A model generated the notes under the pieces. It had not been told where the DNA came from and searched no databases. It worked only from the letters and a program-made list of their open reading frames with translations. 32,361 nt of DNA from an uncultured Planctomycetota bacterium (lineage in GTDB: Bacteria; Planctomycetota; Planctomycetia; Pirellulales; Thermoguttaceae). Location: contig ONJR01000042.1 of the NCBI GenBank assembly GCA_900318195.1, forward strand, positions 1-32,361, written 5' to 3'. Numbering within the stretch: position 1 is the stretch's first letter; each line of letters starts with the position of its first letter. Made by a program: the position numbers and the translations under genes. Below, piece by piece: positions 8,652 through 17,066 of the stretch.

Positions 8652-10303
8652 GACTCTAGTTCGCCTCCGTCTTCGTCAAGCGCCATTGATTCTAAAACAT
8701 CGATAGCGTCGGAGTCGTTATTCCAAACCTCAAGAAACAACGCCGAATCGTTCAACTCATCGCGCGCGCTTACGGGACTTTTCGAGTTTGCAATCTGTTC
8801 TGAGCCGCTCGCGTTTGAACTTGAATCACTTGACCCAATATGTTCTGATACTGACGTCTGCGTGAGACTTGTTAAATCGATTGGTTCTCTTTCCGTCGTC
8901 TTCATCTCGTTTTCGTCGACTCGGTCTTCTTCGTCGTCCACGTCAAAGCGTTCGTCCTCATATTCTTCAGCGTATGCGTCGTCCTCTGCATTTGAGTATA
9001 GATAACGACCAAGCTCGTCTGGATCACGCTCTGAAAGATACGGACGTTGATACCCTAGTTGTTCGCGGGACTGAACAGTTCCAAATACAAAACTTTCACG
9101 AGCCGTCCGCCAATAATATACGAACGTAAAGAGCATGATGAAAACGTAGGAACTCTGAAAAAGACCGGTAAAGAGCCCCATGAAAATAACAAAAAAGGTC
9201 GATACGCGAACGCAAAGATACTCCCAAGAGTGAAATTCTATTCCACGCTTCAAATCAAGCAGACGCACGACGCACCAGAAATAGAAACCTAAGCCGACAA
9301 GACCGTAAGTCGTTAAAAAATCAAACAAATCGCTATGCGCGCCAATTCGCGATCCGCAAGCTTCATACATTAGGGTCTTCGTGTGCTCGTAACCTTGTCC
9401 AAATAATAAAGACGCAAGCGAATGAGGATTCATCGCGTTGTGAAGCGCCGCTCCAATCAACTTATCGCGACCGCTACCGCCGTCTTCATGAATATTCATC
9501 CACCGCACCATGAACGTCTCGTCAAATAGCGCCACGAGGAGCGCGCCGGAACTAACCAGTACCGCGACAAGAAACGTCGCAGTCTTAATGCGACCCGTAC
9601 GAAACAACCAATATAACGACCAGATGCAGACGAGCGCGAGGCTGAGTTGTGCTGAACGATTATAGCTAAACAGAATAACAAGCGTCGCAAGCGCTAGCGC
9701 GCAGAAGTAGACAATGCGTCGTCGACTATCTCGCACAAACCAATAGATCGACATAAAGGCGCCAAGCGTTACAAACGCAACCACCATCTTACCGGAAACA
9801 TAGGCGCCGCCTGTCGTTGCAAATACCTCGCGGTAGATAGAACCGCCAGATCGCGTTATAATCGCCGTAGCGGCAAGCGATCCTTGGATTAAGCAACCCA
9901 GCCAAAAAGAAGTCGCAAGAGCCGCCAAACGGCGAGGTTCAAATGAACCGCGCGAAATAATCGACGCAAAGAGAAACCACAAAATGAAACGACCGCCGTA
10001 CGCAAGCTCTATCATTCGACTAGTAGAGTCATAGGATACGGCGAAACATAATGTCGCGCTTGTAAAATACACCACCCCGACAATCCAAACGTCCAAGAGT
10101 CTATGAAAACTCTGACGACCAAATTGCCCGACAAAAAAGAGCGCGACAAGAACCAGCGCCTGGAACACTTGCACCGAACTTGAACCGACCCCGTTAGTTC
10201 CCTCTTGAGGCATGAGCAAATGAGCGGCCAACGGATAAAAAATCGCATACAAGCAGATATAAAATACGGCAAGCGTTTTTAACGACGTCTTATGTTCACC
10301 CAC
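8648..10303 (-). CDS. O-antigen polymerase/ligase-like membrane protein with acidic C-terminal tail
   Basis: The product has 551 residues, beginning at a GTG preceded by AGAAGG. About ten to twelve transmembrane helices fill residues 1-405. The long loop before the last helices contains 'GRDKLIGAA...LFGQGYEH...GAHSDLFDFLTTYGLVGLGFY', the H-S-D-x3-D/N-x-L-x3-G-x2-G-L pattern typical of Wzy/WaaL-type enzymes. The family joins glycan repeat units or ligates the finished glycan in the periplasm; which of the two applies cannot be decided here. Unusually, about 145 residues follow the last helix, and the region from about 427 to 551 is strongly acidic and Ser/Asp/Glu-rich. Position between two GT4 genes supports assembly of an exported polysaccharide. 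Confidence 0.85.
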   Translation of the reverse strand: MGEHKTSLKTLAVFYICLYAIFYPLAAHLLMPQEGTNGVGSSSVQVFQALVLVALFFVGQFGRQSFHRLLDVWIVGVVYFTSATLCFAVSYDSTSRMIELAYGGRFILWFLFASIISRGSFEPRRLAALATSFWLGCLIQGSLAATAIITRSGGSIYREVFATTGGAYVSGKMVVAFVTLGAFMSIYWFVRDSRRRIVYFCALALATLVILFSYNRSAQLSLALVCIWSLYWLFRTGRIKTATFLVAVLVSSGALLVALFDETFMVRWMNIHEDGGSGRDKLIGAALHNAMNPHSLASLLFGQGYEHTKTLMYEACGSRIGAHSDLFDFLTTYGLVGLGFYFWCVVRLLDLKRGIEFHSWEYLCVRVSTFFVIFMGLFTGLFQSSYVFIMLFTFVYYWRTARESFVFGTVQSREQLGYQRPYLSERDPDELGRYLYSNAEDDAYAEEYEDERFDVDDEEDRVDENEMKTTEREPIDLTSLTQTSVSEHIGSSDSSSNASGSEQIANSKSPVSARDELNDSALFLEVWNNDSDAIDVLESMALDEDGGELES

Positions 10304-10356
10304 GAACCTTCTGCTCTACTCCTATTACTCGTCTTGATTCATTGCACATAATACGA

Positions 10357-11553
10357 CTACCGTAACGCGCTCCACAATGATCGCCATTCCGAACCCAGCG
10401 TTGCCAGAGAATACCGCGCGCTAAGCTCTGTGGAAAACATTGCGCTAGACGAGTCCGCCGACAACTTCAACGCGCGGTCAATTGCCGACCCGTACTCTTC
10501 GGGGGAACGACCTTCTACAATGTAACCGTTGCGACCTGAACGCACCATATCTCTAGCGCCGCTAACCGCCGTCGACACGCACGTCTTACCGCAAGCCAAC
10601 GCTTCAGCACACGCCAGCGACCAACCTTCGCAATGCGACGCGACCAAGAATAAGTCGGCGGCGATCAATCGACGGCGAACCTCCTCCGGCGTGAGAAACC
10701 CGTCAATAATCACTCGTTCACCCAGCCCTAGCTCAAGCGCGCTTGCCGTTATCTTATTGCGATCCTCACCGTCGCCGACAAAGCGCAACGAAATGTTAGG
10801 GTACTTTTTCTTCAATATCGCGACCGCTTCCATAGCAAGTCGCCATCCCTTGACCCAGCATAGTCTCCCCACCATAACAAGTCGCGGGTATGCGCGCTCC
10901 CAATTTAACGCGCGCCGCTCCGGTTCGGGCGCGCTGGGATAAAAGGTTTTTGGGTCGAATCTAGTCGGAAAGAACTTGAGCGGCGCCTTTGCGCAAAAAT
11001 CTCTGTTCTCACGCGCAAAGCGTTCGATCGCGTCTTGATCCGCAGACGCTAGCACAATCTCGGGCGAAAGCGCCGCAAGATTGCGCAACATAGCGCGATG
11101 GAAAGGCGACGCGAATACGCGCAACAACGGATACCGCGAGACGCCGACAGGATTGTTGAGTCCGGCAAAACGGTAGCATACAGACTCCCATTCGTATTGT
11201 CGCAGTACGCCAAGCGTTTCAGGCGAGTCGCAAAAGAGGTTGCGCGTAGAAATCTTACGAATTCGTGGCAAATAGCGCGCAATGAGTCTGCGAAACACAA
11301 CGCGACGCGGTATAAATGGGCGGCGAGCTTTATTTCGGGGCGCGTAGTCGCCGATATTGAACCGCCATATTGGCGCCCCCTGCCACTCGTCGAGGAACCA
11401 TTCTCCGCGCGGCTTTCCGCCAATTTCGTCGGGAGAAACGAGCGCAAAGCTACCGCCAAGCGCGTTGAGCGCCTGGCGAGCAAACGCAGTCTGTCCGCCC
11501 CGCGGCGAGTTATATGGGTCGCCGGGGCAAATGTAAATCGCGCGCAGTTCCAC
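10357..11553 (-). CDS. Glycosyltransferase, GT4 family
   Basis: The product has 398 residues with a GTG start and a G-rich stretch six or seven bases upstream. The N-terminus (AIYICPGDPYNSPRGGQ) has a glycine-rich acceptor-side loop. The C-terminal half carries 'LVMVGRLCWVKGWRLAMEAV', 'LRFVGDGEDRNKI' and 'VASHCEGWSLACAEALACGKTCVST', the ordered nucleotide-sugar-binding motifs of GT4 enzymes (E-x7-E is represented by EGWSLACAE). It lies between the flippase and polymerase/ligase genes with gaps of 159 and 53 bp, so the order fits one operon. A small hairpin (GTCCGA-6 nt-TCGGAC, 11594-11611) lies just upstream without a T-run. The cognate sugar is unknown. Confidence 0.9.
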   Translation of the reverse strand: MELRAIYICPGDPYNSPRGGQTAFARQALNALGGSFALVSPDEIGGKPRGEWFLDEWQGAPIWRFNIGDYAPRNKARRPFIPRRVVFRRLIARYLPRIRKISTRNLFCDSPETLGVLRQYEWESVCYRFAGLNNPVGVSRYPLLRVFASPFHRAMLRNLAALSPEIVLASADQDAIERFARENRDFCAKAPLKFFPTRFDPKTFYPSAPEPERRALNWERAYPRLVMVGRLCWVKGWRLAMEAVAILKKKYPNISLRFVGDGEDRNKITASALELGLGERVIIDGFLTPEEVRRRLIAADLFLVASHCEGWSLACAEALACGKTCVSTAVSGARDMVRSGRNGYIVEGRSPEEYGSAIDRALKLSADSSSAMFSTELSARYSLATLGSEWRSLWSALR

Positions 11554-11712
11554 AGCGTACCCCCGCTACGAATCAAAACCCCACGTCAGGCGCGTCCGAA
11601 CCGACTCGGACACAAAACGCCATATCGGCAATATCGGATATTCAGGCGTTAATATTCAAATAAACCGGACGCGACTTGTCTGGTTTCAGAAAACATGAAA
11701 CGAGTTTATCGA

Positions 11713-13056
11713 TTATAATCTTTGAATATCCTCTGCACGCACGCGCAACAACGCTCGCACCCTCAATGCGAATCCGATCGTCTGGACGACGTACGCCAGC
11801 AACATAGCGAGCGCGACGGCAAAAGCGCCGCTACGAACAAGAGAAAACGCCAACGTGCCGAGAATCGCCGTTCCGCTCCAAGCCAAGGTGTAAAAAAAAC
11901 GCGACCATAACGCGCCAAGCGCCGTCAACGCGCTCGCGTATACGTTCGCAACGCTCATCACAACGCTTGTCGCCACAAGCGCGCACAGAACGTCGGCGCC
12001 GCCGTCAAACCCGGCGCCAAACGCGCGCATAATCACACGCGAACAAACGATTCCAAGACTAGCAAGCGCGCCGGTAAAACACGCGTTCATCGCTATATTA
12101 ACGCGCAACGTTTTCGTATAACGTAGAACGTCTCGACTCGCGTTGAGTTCCGAAAGCATCGGCACCACGATATTAGCCGCAAGGGTCGGCAAATAAAGAA
12201 TCGCCGTCTGAATCTGGCGCGCCGCGTCGAAGATTCCAAGTTCGCTTGAGCCGTTCGGTTCGCGCGCTAGACAGATCGTAATAACCCAAGTCGCGCCGCT
12301 CATGAGTAGCGAGAGCAACGTCGACGGAAGACAAAAATTCCACAACACAGGAGTCTCGCGCCAGCATCCAATGAATCGTCCGCGCACGCCATGCTTCCTG
12401 AAGAGTCGACCAAGATAGAAACTATTGCAAAGGAAATTCCAAAGCGTACCGGTGGTAAAGCCCAGCGTTGCGCCAGTAAGACCGCCATAGCGCGCGCCAA
12501 GCGCGTAGAAAGGTATCATAAGAAAACCGCTAATCGACGCGCCTAGCGCTATTTCGCGATACGCTTGGAACCCTGTCAGAACGCCAACCTGCGCTCCTAC
12601 GAGCGCCGTCAAAACAAGTAACGGCGCGCATAGACGAACTTGAAATACCAAATGGGGCGCGGAAATCACCGACGTGCAGAGGTAGTCGGCAAAGAAAAAG
12701 AAAAAGATCGCCGCAAGTGCGCTAGTAACGAGGGACGACACGAGATTGAGACCTATGATTCGACCGACTCTCTCCTTATCTGTAACGAGCAGTTCTGCAA
12801 CGAACTTCGCCGCCGCGCGTCCCATTCCAAAAGTCGCCACAGTAACAAACGCGTTCACCGTCGACCGCGCAAGCGTTAGTTCGCCATAGGTCTCGCTACC
12901 AAGAATGCGGGCGACCAACACAGTTGCTAAAAGCGCGGCCGCGCGCGACGGCGCCGCGCCGAACGTTAGCCACATCAGACCGTTCACGAACTTGCGCGCA
13001 AGCGGGGAACGTCGAGCGCGCGCTAGTGAGCGCGTGATAAAACGAGGCGGCGTCAT
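11713..13056 (-). CDS. Polysaccharide flippase (Wzx/MATE-like, MOP superfamily)
   Basis: The product has 447 residues and about twelve to fourteen hydrophobic helices with short basic cytoplasmic loops. The N-terminal segment 'FVNGLMWLTFGAAPSRAAALLATVLVARILGSETYGELTLARS' is characteristic of oligosaccharide flippases of the MOP superfamily (lead helix, then ILG-x-E-x-YG). Family members move undecaprenyl-linked repeat units across the inner membrane. It is the first gene of the minus-strand block and sits behind a promoter about 100 bp upstream. A Wzx-type flippase with a Wzy/ligase-type gene and two GTs makes a Wzy-dependent pathway likely. The initiating phosphoglycosyl transferase and export/chain-length proteins are not in this window. 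Confidence 0.85.
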   Translation of the reverse strand: MTPPRFITRSLARARRSPLARKFVNGLMWLTFGAAPSRAAALLATVLVARILGSETYGELTLARSTVNAFVTVATFGMGRAAAKFVAELLVTDKERVGRIIGLNLVSSLVTSALAAIFFFFFADYLCTSVISAPHLVFQVRLCAPLLVLTALVGAQVGVLTGFQAYREIALGASISGFLMIPFYALGARYGGLTGATLGFTTGTLWNFLCNSFYLGRLFRKHGVRGRFIGCWRETPVLWNFCLPSTLLSLLMSGATWVITICLAREPNGSSELGIFDAARQIQTAILYLPTLAANIVVPMLSELNASRDVLRYTKTLRVNIAMNACFTGALASLGIVCSRVIMRAFGAGFDGGADVLCALVATSVVMSVANVYASALTALGALWSRFFYTLAWSGTAILGTLAFSLVRSGAFAVALAMLLAYVVQTIGFALRVRALLRVRAEDIQRL

Positions 13057-13154
13057 TAACGAAAATTGGCTAGGAATGGCGGAAAGGAACGCGCGCGATC
13101 ACACTATTCATGGACGCAACGCCGCGCGTCATGACGTCGACGTCCTTTTTCCGT

Positions 13155-13182
13155 ATTATATCGGACGGCGTGAAGTGGTAAA
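13155..13182 (-). promoter_or_regulatory. Promoter of the polysaccharide block
   Basis: On the minus strand a perfect TATAAT (13155-13160) lies 16 nt from TTTACC (13177-13182), a four-of-six match to the -35 consensus. The start site would fall near 13148 and leave a leader of about 90 nt before the flippase ATG at 13056. Confidence 0.5.
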
Positions 13183-13294
13183 TATACGACGCCTGACCTA
13201 TGAAGAAAATGCGTCCGCTCGACATGCGCAAAAACGGTAATCTATAAGCGAGCTCAAGACTCCACAGGAGTCGCCGCCTAGCGAGGATAATGAA

Positions 13295-13334
13295 ACGACC
13301 GGTCAAATCCACATTTAAGATTTCGACCGGTCGT
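13295..13334 (-). terminator. Hairpin terminator after carB
   Basis: The arms ACGACCGGTCAAATC and GATTT-C-GACCGGTCGT form a 15-bp stem with a single bulged C and a nine-base loop. It begins 45 nt beyond the carB stop. The T-tract on the minus strand is poor (TTTCATTAT), so termination may be incomplete. The remaining part of the 13057-13378 gap holds the promoter listed separately and nothing else recognised. Confidence 0.55.
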
Positions 13335-13378
13335 CACAATTTCAGTTTGACAAAGACCCGCTTGCGCAGATCGATCAC

Positions 13379-16300
13379 TTAGCGATGATACTCTTGCAAC
13401 GAGCAGACAGACTCGAGACCTCCGCGAATCGCTTCTATACCCTTAAGCGCGGCGAACGCGGCGGCTAGCGTCGTCATATAGGGAATACGTAATCGAATAG
13501 CGTTTTTGCGAATATAGGAGTCGTCGGTTTGTCCGCGTTTACCAAGCGGCGTGTTCACGACCAGTTGCACTTCGCCATTCTTCATGGCGTCAACGATATT
13601 AGGACGACCTTCGTTAATCTTAAAGATCTTCTCGCTATCGACGCCAAGCTCTTGCAACGCCTTGTACGTGCCTTCCGTTGCGAGAATCTTGAAACCAAGG
13701 CGCGCGAACCCTTGAGCAACGGTGCGGAACGTACCGCCGAGCTTACGATCATTTTCCGAGATTGTCATAAGCACGGCGCCTTCCGTCGGCAACACGCACC
13801 CGGCGGCTTCTTCAGCCTTATAGAACGCGAGACCAAAAGAGTGCGAAAGCCCCAAGACTTCGCCGGTCGAGCGCATTTCGGGTCCCAAAATGGGATCGAC
13901 TTCGGGGAACATATTGAACGGAAAAACCGCTTCTTTAACGCCAAAGTGTCCGATGACCTTCGGAAGAAGATTCAGTTCAGAAATCTTCTCGCCGAGCATG
14001 ACGCGCGTCGCAAGCGCCGCCATTTGGATGTTGCACACCTTGGAAACGAGCGGCACGGTTCGGCTCGCGCGAGGATTCGCTTCCAGGATATAGACAACGT
14101 CGTCGGCAATCGCGTACTGGATATTCATGAGTCCTACGACGCCCATTTCGACCGCGATTCGCTTGGTATATTCGCGTATCGTTTCGATATGCTTAGGCGC
14201 GATACTAATAGGCGGAATCACACACGCAGAATCGCCGGAATGGATACCGGCCAGTTCGACGTGTTCCATAACGGACGGGACGAAGGCAGTGACGCCGTCG
14301 GAAATAGCGTCCGCTTCCGTTTCGATCGCATTGACAAGGAATCGATCGACGAGAATTGGGCGTTCGTGCGAAACGTCGACCGCAGCTTCCACATATTCTA
14401 CGAGTTGTTGCTCGTCGTGCACGACTTCCATAGCGCGCCCGCCGAGCACGAACGAAGGACGCACCATAAGCGGGTAGCCTATTCGCTTAGCGATCTCGAG
14501 CGCTTCCTCAACGTTCGTCGCCATTCCAGATTCCGGCTGGGGAATATTGAGTCGTTGCATCATGTGCCGGAATTGATCGCGGTCTTCCGCCATATCGATC
14601 GTCTCGGGCGACGTGCCGATTATCTTAACCCCGTTCGCAGCGAGATCGGCGGCAAGATTGAGCGGCGTCTGACCGCCAAACTGCACCACGACCCCGTCCG
14701 GCTTCTCCGCCTCGTAGATACTAAGCACGTCTTCAAGCGTGAGCGGCTCGAAATACAGCTTATTCGACGTGTCGTAGTCCGTAGAGACCGTCTCAGGATT
14801 ACAGTTGACCATAACGGTCTCGTATCCACATTTGCGCAACGCCATCGCACAATGAACGCAACAGTAGTCGAATTCAATTCCCTGACCAATTCGGTTAGGA
14901 CCGCCTCCGAGTACCATGATCTTCTTTTTAGGACTCACAACGTTCTCGTCGGTTCCGTTGTAAGTCGAATACCAGTAGCATGCGTCTTCCACGCCGCTCA
15001 CTTGCACTTTGTTCCAGACCTCTTTAACGCCGAGCTTATAGCGTTGGTCGCGAATCGTCTTCTCGGGAATATCGAGTAGTTCCGCGAGATACTTATCGGC
15101 GAAACCGTCTCGTTTCGCTTGGGTGAGCAAATCGTCGGGCAACGCTTGACCTTTGTAGGCGCGAATCTTCTCTTCAAGCTCGACAAGTTCTAGCATCTGC
15201 TCGAGGAAATAACGCTTAATCTTGGTCTTCTCATGAACCTGGTCTATTGTCGCGCCTTTGCGCAACGCTTCGTAGATAAGGAAATAGCGCCAGCTATTTG
15301 GAATACTAATGCGCTGAAGAAGTTCGTCGAGATCCAGCTCGTGGAAATTCTTAGCAAACCCTAGTCCGTATCGCCCCTTTTCAAGAGATCGAATCGCCTT
15401 CTGGAACGCCTCTTTGAAATTCTTACCGATACTCATGACCTCGCCGACTGCGCGCATCTGAGTTCCGAGTTTATCCTCGACCCCGCGGAATTTCTCAAAC
15501 GCCCAACGAGCAAATTTCACAACGACGTAGTCGCCGTACGGCTCGTATTTGTCGAGCGTACCGGCGCGCCAGTACGGCATTTCGTCGAGCGTCATGCCGG
15601 AGGCGAGCTTCGCGGAAACGAGCGCAATCGGGAACCCTGTCGCTTTAGACGCGAGCGCGGAAGACCGGCTTGTGCGTGGATTGATCTCGATAATAACGAT
15701 TCGATCAGAGACCGGATCGTGCGCAAACTGAACGTTCGTACCGCCGATTACGCCGATCTTCTCGACGATTTTATACGCGTAGTCTTGCAGACGCTTCTGC
15801 AATTCGGGGCTAATCGTGAGCATCGGCGCCGTGCAGAAAGAGTCGCCGGTGTGCACGCCCATGGGATCGACGTTCTCGATAAAGCAAACGGTGATCAGTT
15901 TGTTATTCGCGTCGCGCACGACTTCCAGTTCGAGCTCTTCCCAGCCGACAACAGACTCTTCAACGAGCACTTCCGTGACGAGACTAGCGGCGAGACCGCG
16001 CTGTACGATCGTACGAAATTCGTCAAGATTATAACAAATCCCGCCGCCGGTGCCGCCCATGGTGTATGCGGGTCGGACGACAACGGGAAAGCCCAATTTC
16101 TCGGCGATCGCTTCGGCTTCTTCGAGCGTGCGAGCAATCTCGCTACGCGGCGTCTCGATTCCAAGTTCCTTCATAGTGTTCTTGAACTCTTGACGATCCT
16201 CGCCGCGTTCAATCGCGTCGAGCTGAACGCCGATTACGCGAACCCCGTACTTACTGAGCACGCCGGCTTTTTCAAGAGCGGTCGCCAAGTTGAGCGCGGA

Positions 16301-16582
16301 CTGACCGCCGAGGTTCGGCAACAAGGCGTCGGGGCGTTCTTTAGCAATAATGCGTTCGAGGGAAGAAACGGTAAGCGGCTCGATATACGTCGCGTCCGCC
16401 ATGACGGTATCTGTCATAATCGTCGCGGGATTGGAGTTCACGAGCACGATCTTGTAGCCGAGCTCGCGCAACGCCTTACAAGCCTGCGTACCGGAATAGT
16501 CAAACTCGCACGCTTGACCGATAACAATGGGTCCGGAACCTATAATAAGAACCTTCTGAACGTCGTCGCGACGTGGCATCAT
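13379..16582 (-). CDS. carB: Carbamoyl-phosphate synthase large subunit
   Basis: The product has 1067 residues, full length for the family. The enzyme makes carbamoyl phosphate from bicarbonate, glutamine-derived ammonia and two ATP, feeding pyrimidine and arginine synthesis. It opens with MPRRDDVQKVLIIGSGPIVIGQACEFDYSG, the hallmark N-terminus. The two homologous synthetase halves each carry a GGG/GSGP-type start (near residues 15 and 565) and an ATP-grasp domain (about 130-330 and 685-880; 'MGGTGGGI' in the first). An oligomerisation region lies between them, and an MGS-like allosteric domain occupies about 940-1067 with 'TEGTYKALQELG'. AAGGAGG lies three bases before the first ATG and six before the second, so the second ATG (16579) may be the true start. 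carA is not adjacent. The gene has its own promoter and a long leader. Confidence 0.97.
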   Translation of the reverse strand: MMPRRDDVQKVLIIGSGPIVIGQACEFDYSGTQACKALRELGYKIVLVNSNPATIMTDTVMADATYIEPLTVSSLERIIAKERPDALLPNLGGQSALNLATALEKAGVLSKYGVRVIGVQLDAIERGEDRQEFKNTMKELGIETPRSEIARTLEEAEAIAEKLGFPVVVRPAYTMGGTGGGICYNLDEFRTIVQRGLAASLVTEVLVEESVVGWEELELEVVRDANNKLITVCFIENVDPMGVHTGDSFCTAPMLTISPELQKRLQDYAYKIVEKIGVIGGTNVQFAHDPVSDRIVIIEINPRTSRSSALASKATGFPIALVSAKLASGMTLDEMPYWRAGTLDKYEPYGDYVVVKFARWAFEKFRGVEDKLGTQMRAVGEVMSIGKNFKEAFQKAIRSLEKGRYGLGFAKNFHELDLDELLQRISIPNSWRYFLIYEALRKGATIDQVHEKTKIKRYFLEQMLELVELEEKIRAYKGQALPDDLLTQAKRDGFADKYLAELLDIPEKTIRDQRYKLGVKEVWNKVQVSGVEDACYWYSTYNGTDENVVSPKKKIMVLGGGPNRIGQGIEFDYCCVHCAMALRKCGYETVMVNCNPETVSTDYDTSNKLYFEPLTLEDVLSIYEAEKPDGVVVQFGGQTPLNLAADLAANGVKIIGTSPETIDMAEDRDQFRHMMQRLNIPQPESGMATNVEEALEIAKRIGYPLMVRPSFVLGGRAMEVVHDEQQLVEYVEAAVDVSHERPILVDRFLVNAIETEADAISDGVTAFVPSVMEHVELAGIHSGDSACVIPPISIAPKHIETIREYTKRIAVEMGVVGLMNIQYAIADDVVYILEANPRASRTVPLVSKVCNIQMAALATRVMLGEKISELNLLPKVIGHFGVKEAVFPFNMFPEVDPILGPEMRSTGEVLGLSHSFGLAFYKAEEAAGCVLPTEGAVLMTISENDRKLGGTFRTVAQGFARLGFKILATEGTYKALQELGVDSEKIFKINEGRPNIVDAMKNGEVQLVVNTPLGKRGQTDDSYIRKNAIRLRIPYMTTLAAAFAALKGIEAIRGGLESVCSLQEYHR

Positions 16583-16883
16583 GAGCCTCCTTAATTGTTA
16601 TTACTATGCGGCAAGCAGACCCGACGTCGACAACGCCCGCGCACTACTTCGTCAACAGGACGAAATATCCTCGGAAAAGAAAAAACGCCCCCCGACCGCG
16701 ACCCTTTATTAAAAGAATCGAGCTCGAAGCGCGTTCGGGAGACCAACAGTCTCGCGGCGCCGAACGAGTACGAAACGTCGCGAACGGCGAAAGACGGCGT
16801 TTTATCAGTTCCGACGTCGCTTTTCAAACGTCGTTCCTAAGCTGAACGCCCGGCTTAAAAAAAGCCCGCCTAAAATTGTCGTT
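16583..16883 (-). promoter_or_regulatory. Long 5' leader of carB
   Basis: About 300 nt separate the predicted start site from the carB ATG. On the minus strand the leader holds GGCTT-AAAAA-AAGCC (near 16853-16867), GAGAC-TGTTG-GTCTC (near 16740-16754), and a G-rich run followed by TTTTTTCTTTT (about 16670-16690). The last could be the tail of an attenuator, but no clean stem immediately before it was found. Frames of 78-81 codons are open on both strands and have no protein-like features. Pyrimidine genes are often controlled in their leaders, so this is a candidate control region without an identified mechanism. Confidence 0.35.
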
Positions 16884-16911
16884 ATTATAAAGATTTGCGC
16901 CGGCGCGTCAA
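16884..16911 (-). promoter_or_regulatory. Sigma-70-type promoter of carB
   Basis: On the minus strand TTGACG (16906-16911) and TATAAT (16884-16889) are separated by 16 nt, five and six matches to the consensus. Transcription would start near 16877. Confidence 0.65.
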
Positions 16912-16966
16912 CTGACCTTCCGAAAAAAAGGACTGCATTCCGCGAAAAAACGCTATTGTCGTTAAA

Positions 16967-16989
16967 TATTAATATTAGCAATATTAATA
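16967..16989. repeat. AT-rich perfect palindrome
   Basis: TATTAATATT-AGC-AATATTAATA is a perfect 10-bp inverted repeat with a three-base centre, made almost only of A and T. It lies about 55 bp upstream of the carB -35 box and about 80 bp after the stop of the DUF4139-like gene. It could be an operator for a dimeric regulator or a weak transcript-end hairpin; it lacks the GC stem of an intrinsic terminator. Confidence 0.4.
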
Positions 16990-17066
16990 CTAGCGCAAAC
17001 TAGAATCACTTCGTCTAATATTAAATCCGGCGCGATCCAATCAAGAGAACCGACCTTTATTACACA

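Noticed and set aside
11594..11611. Terminator between flippase and GT4 genes
   Set aside because: The 6-bp hairpin has no T-run on the coding strand, and the genes appear to form one block.
13529..15079. 516-codon open frame on the plus strand
   Set aside because: It is antisense to carB and arises from that gene's codon bias; the product is H/R-rich without any domain, while the opposite strand encodes a perfect CarB.
15719..16594. 291-codon open frame on the plus strand
   Set aside because: It is also antisense to carB, with no ribosome site or motif.
16591..16827. 78-codon frame in the carB leader ending eight bases before carB
   Set aside because: It has low-complexity composition and no ribosome site, and the opposite strand is equally open; only a leader-peptide role could be imagined.
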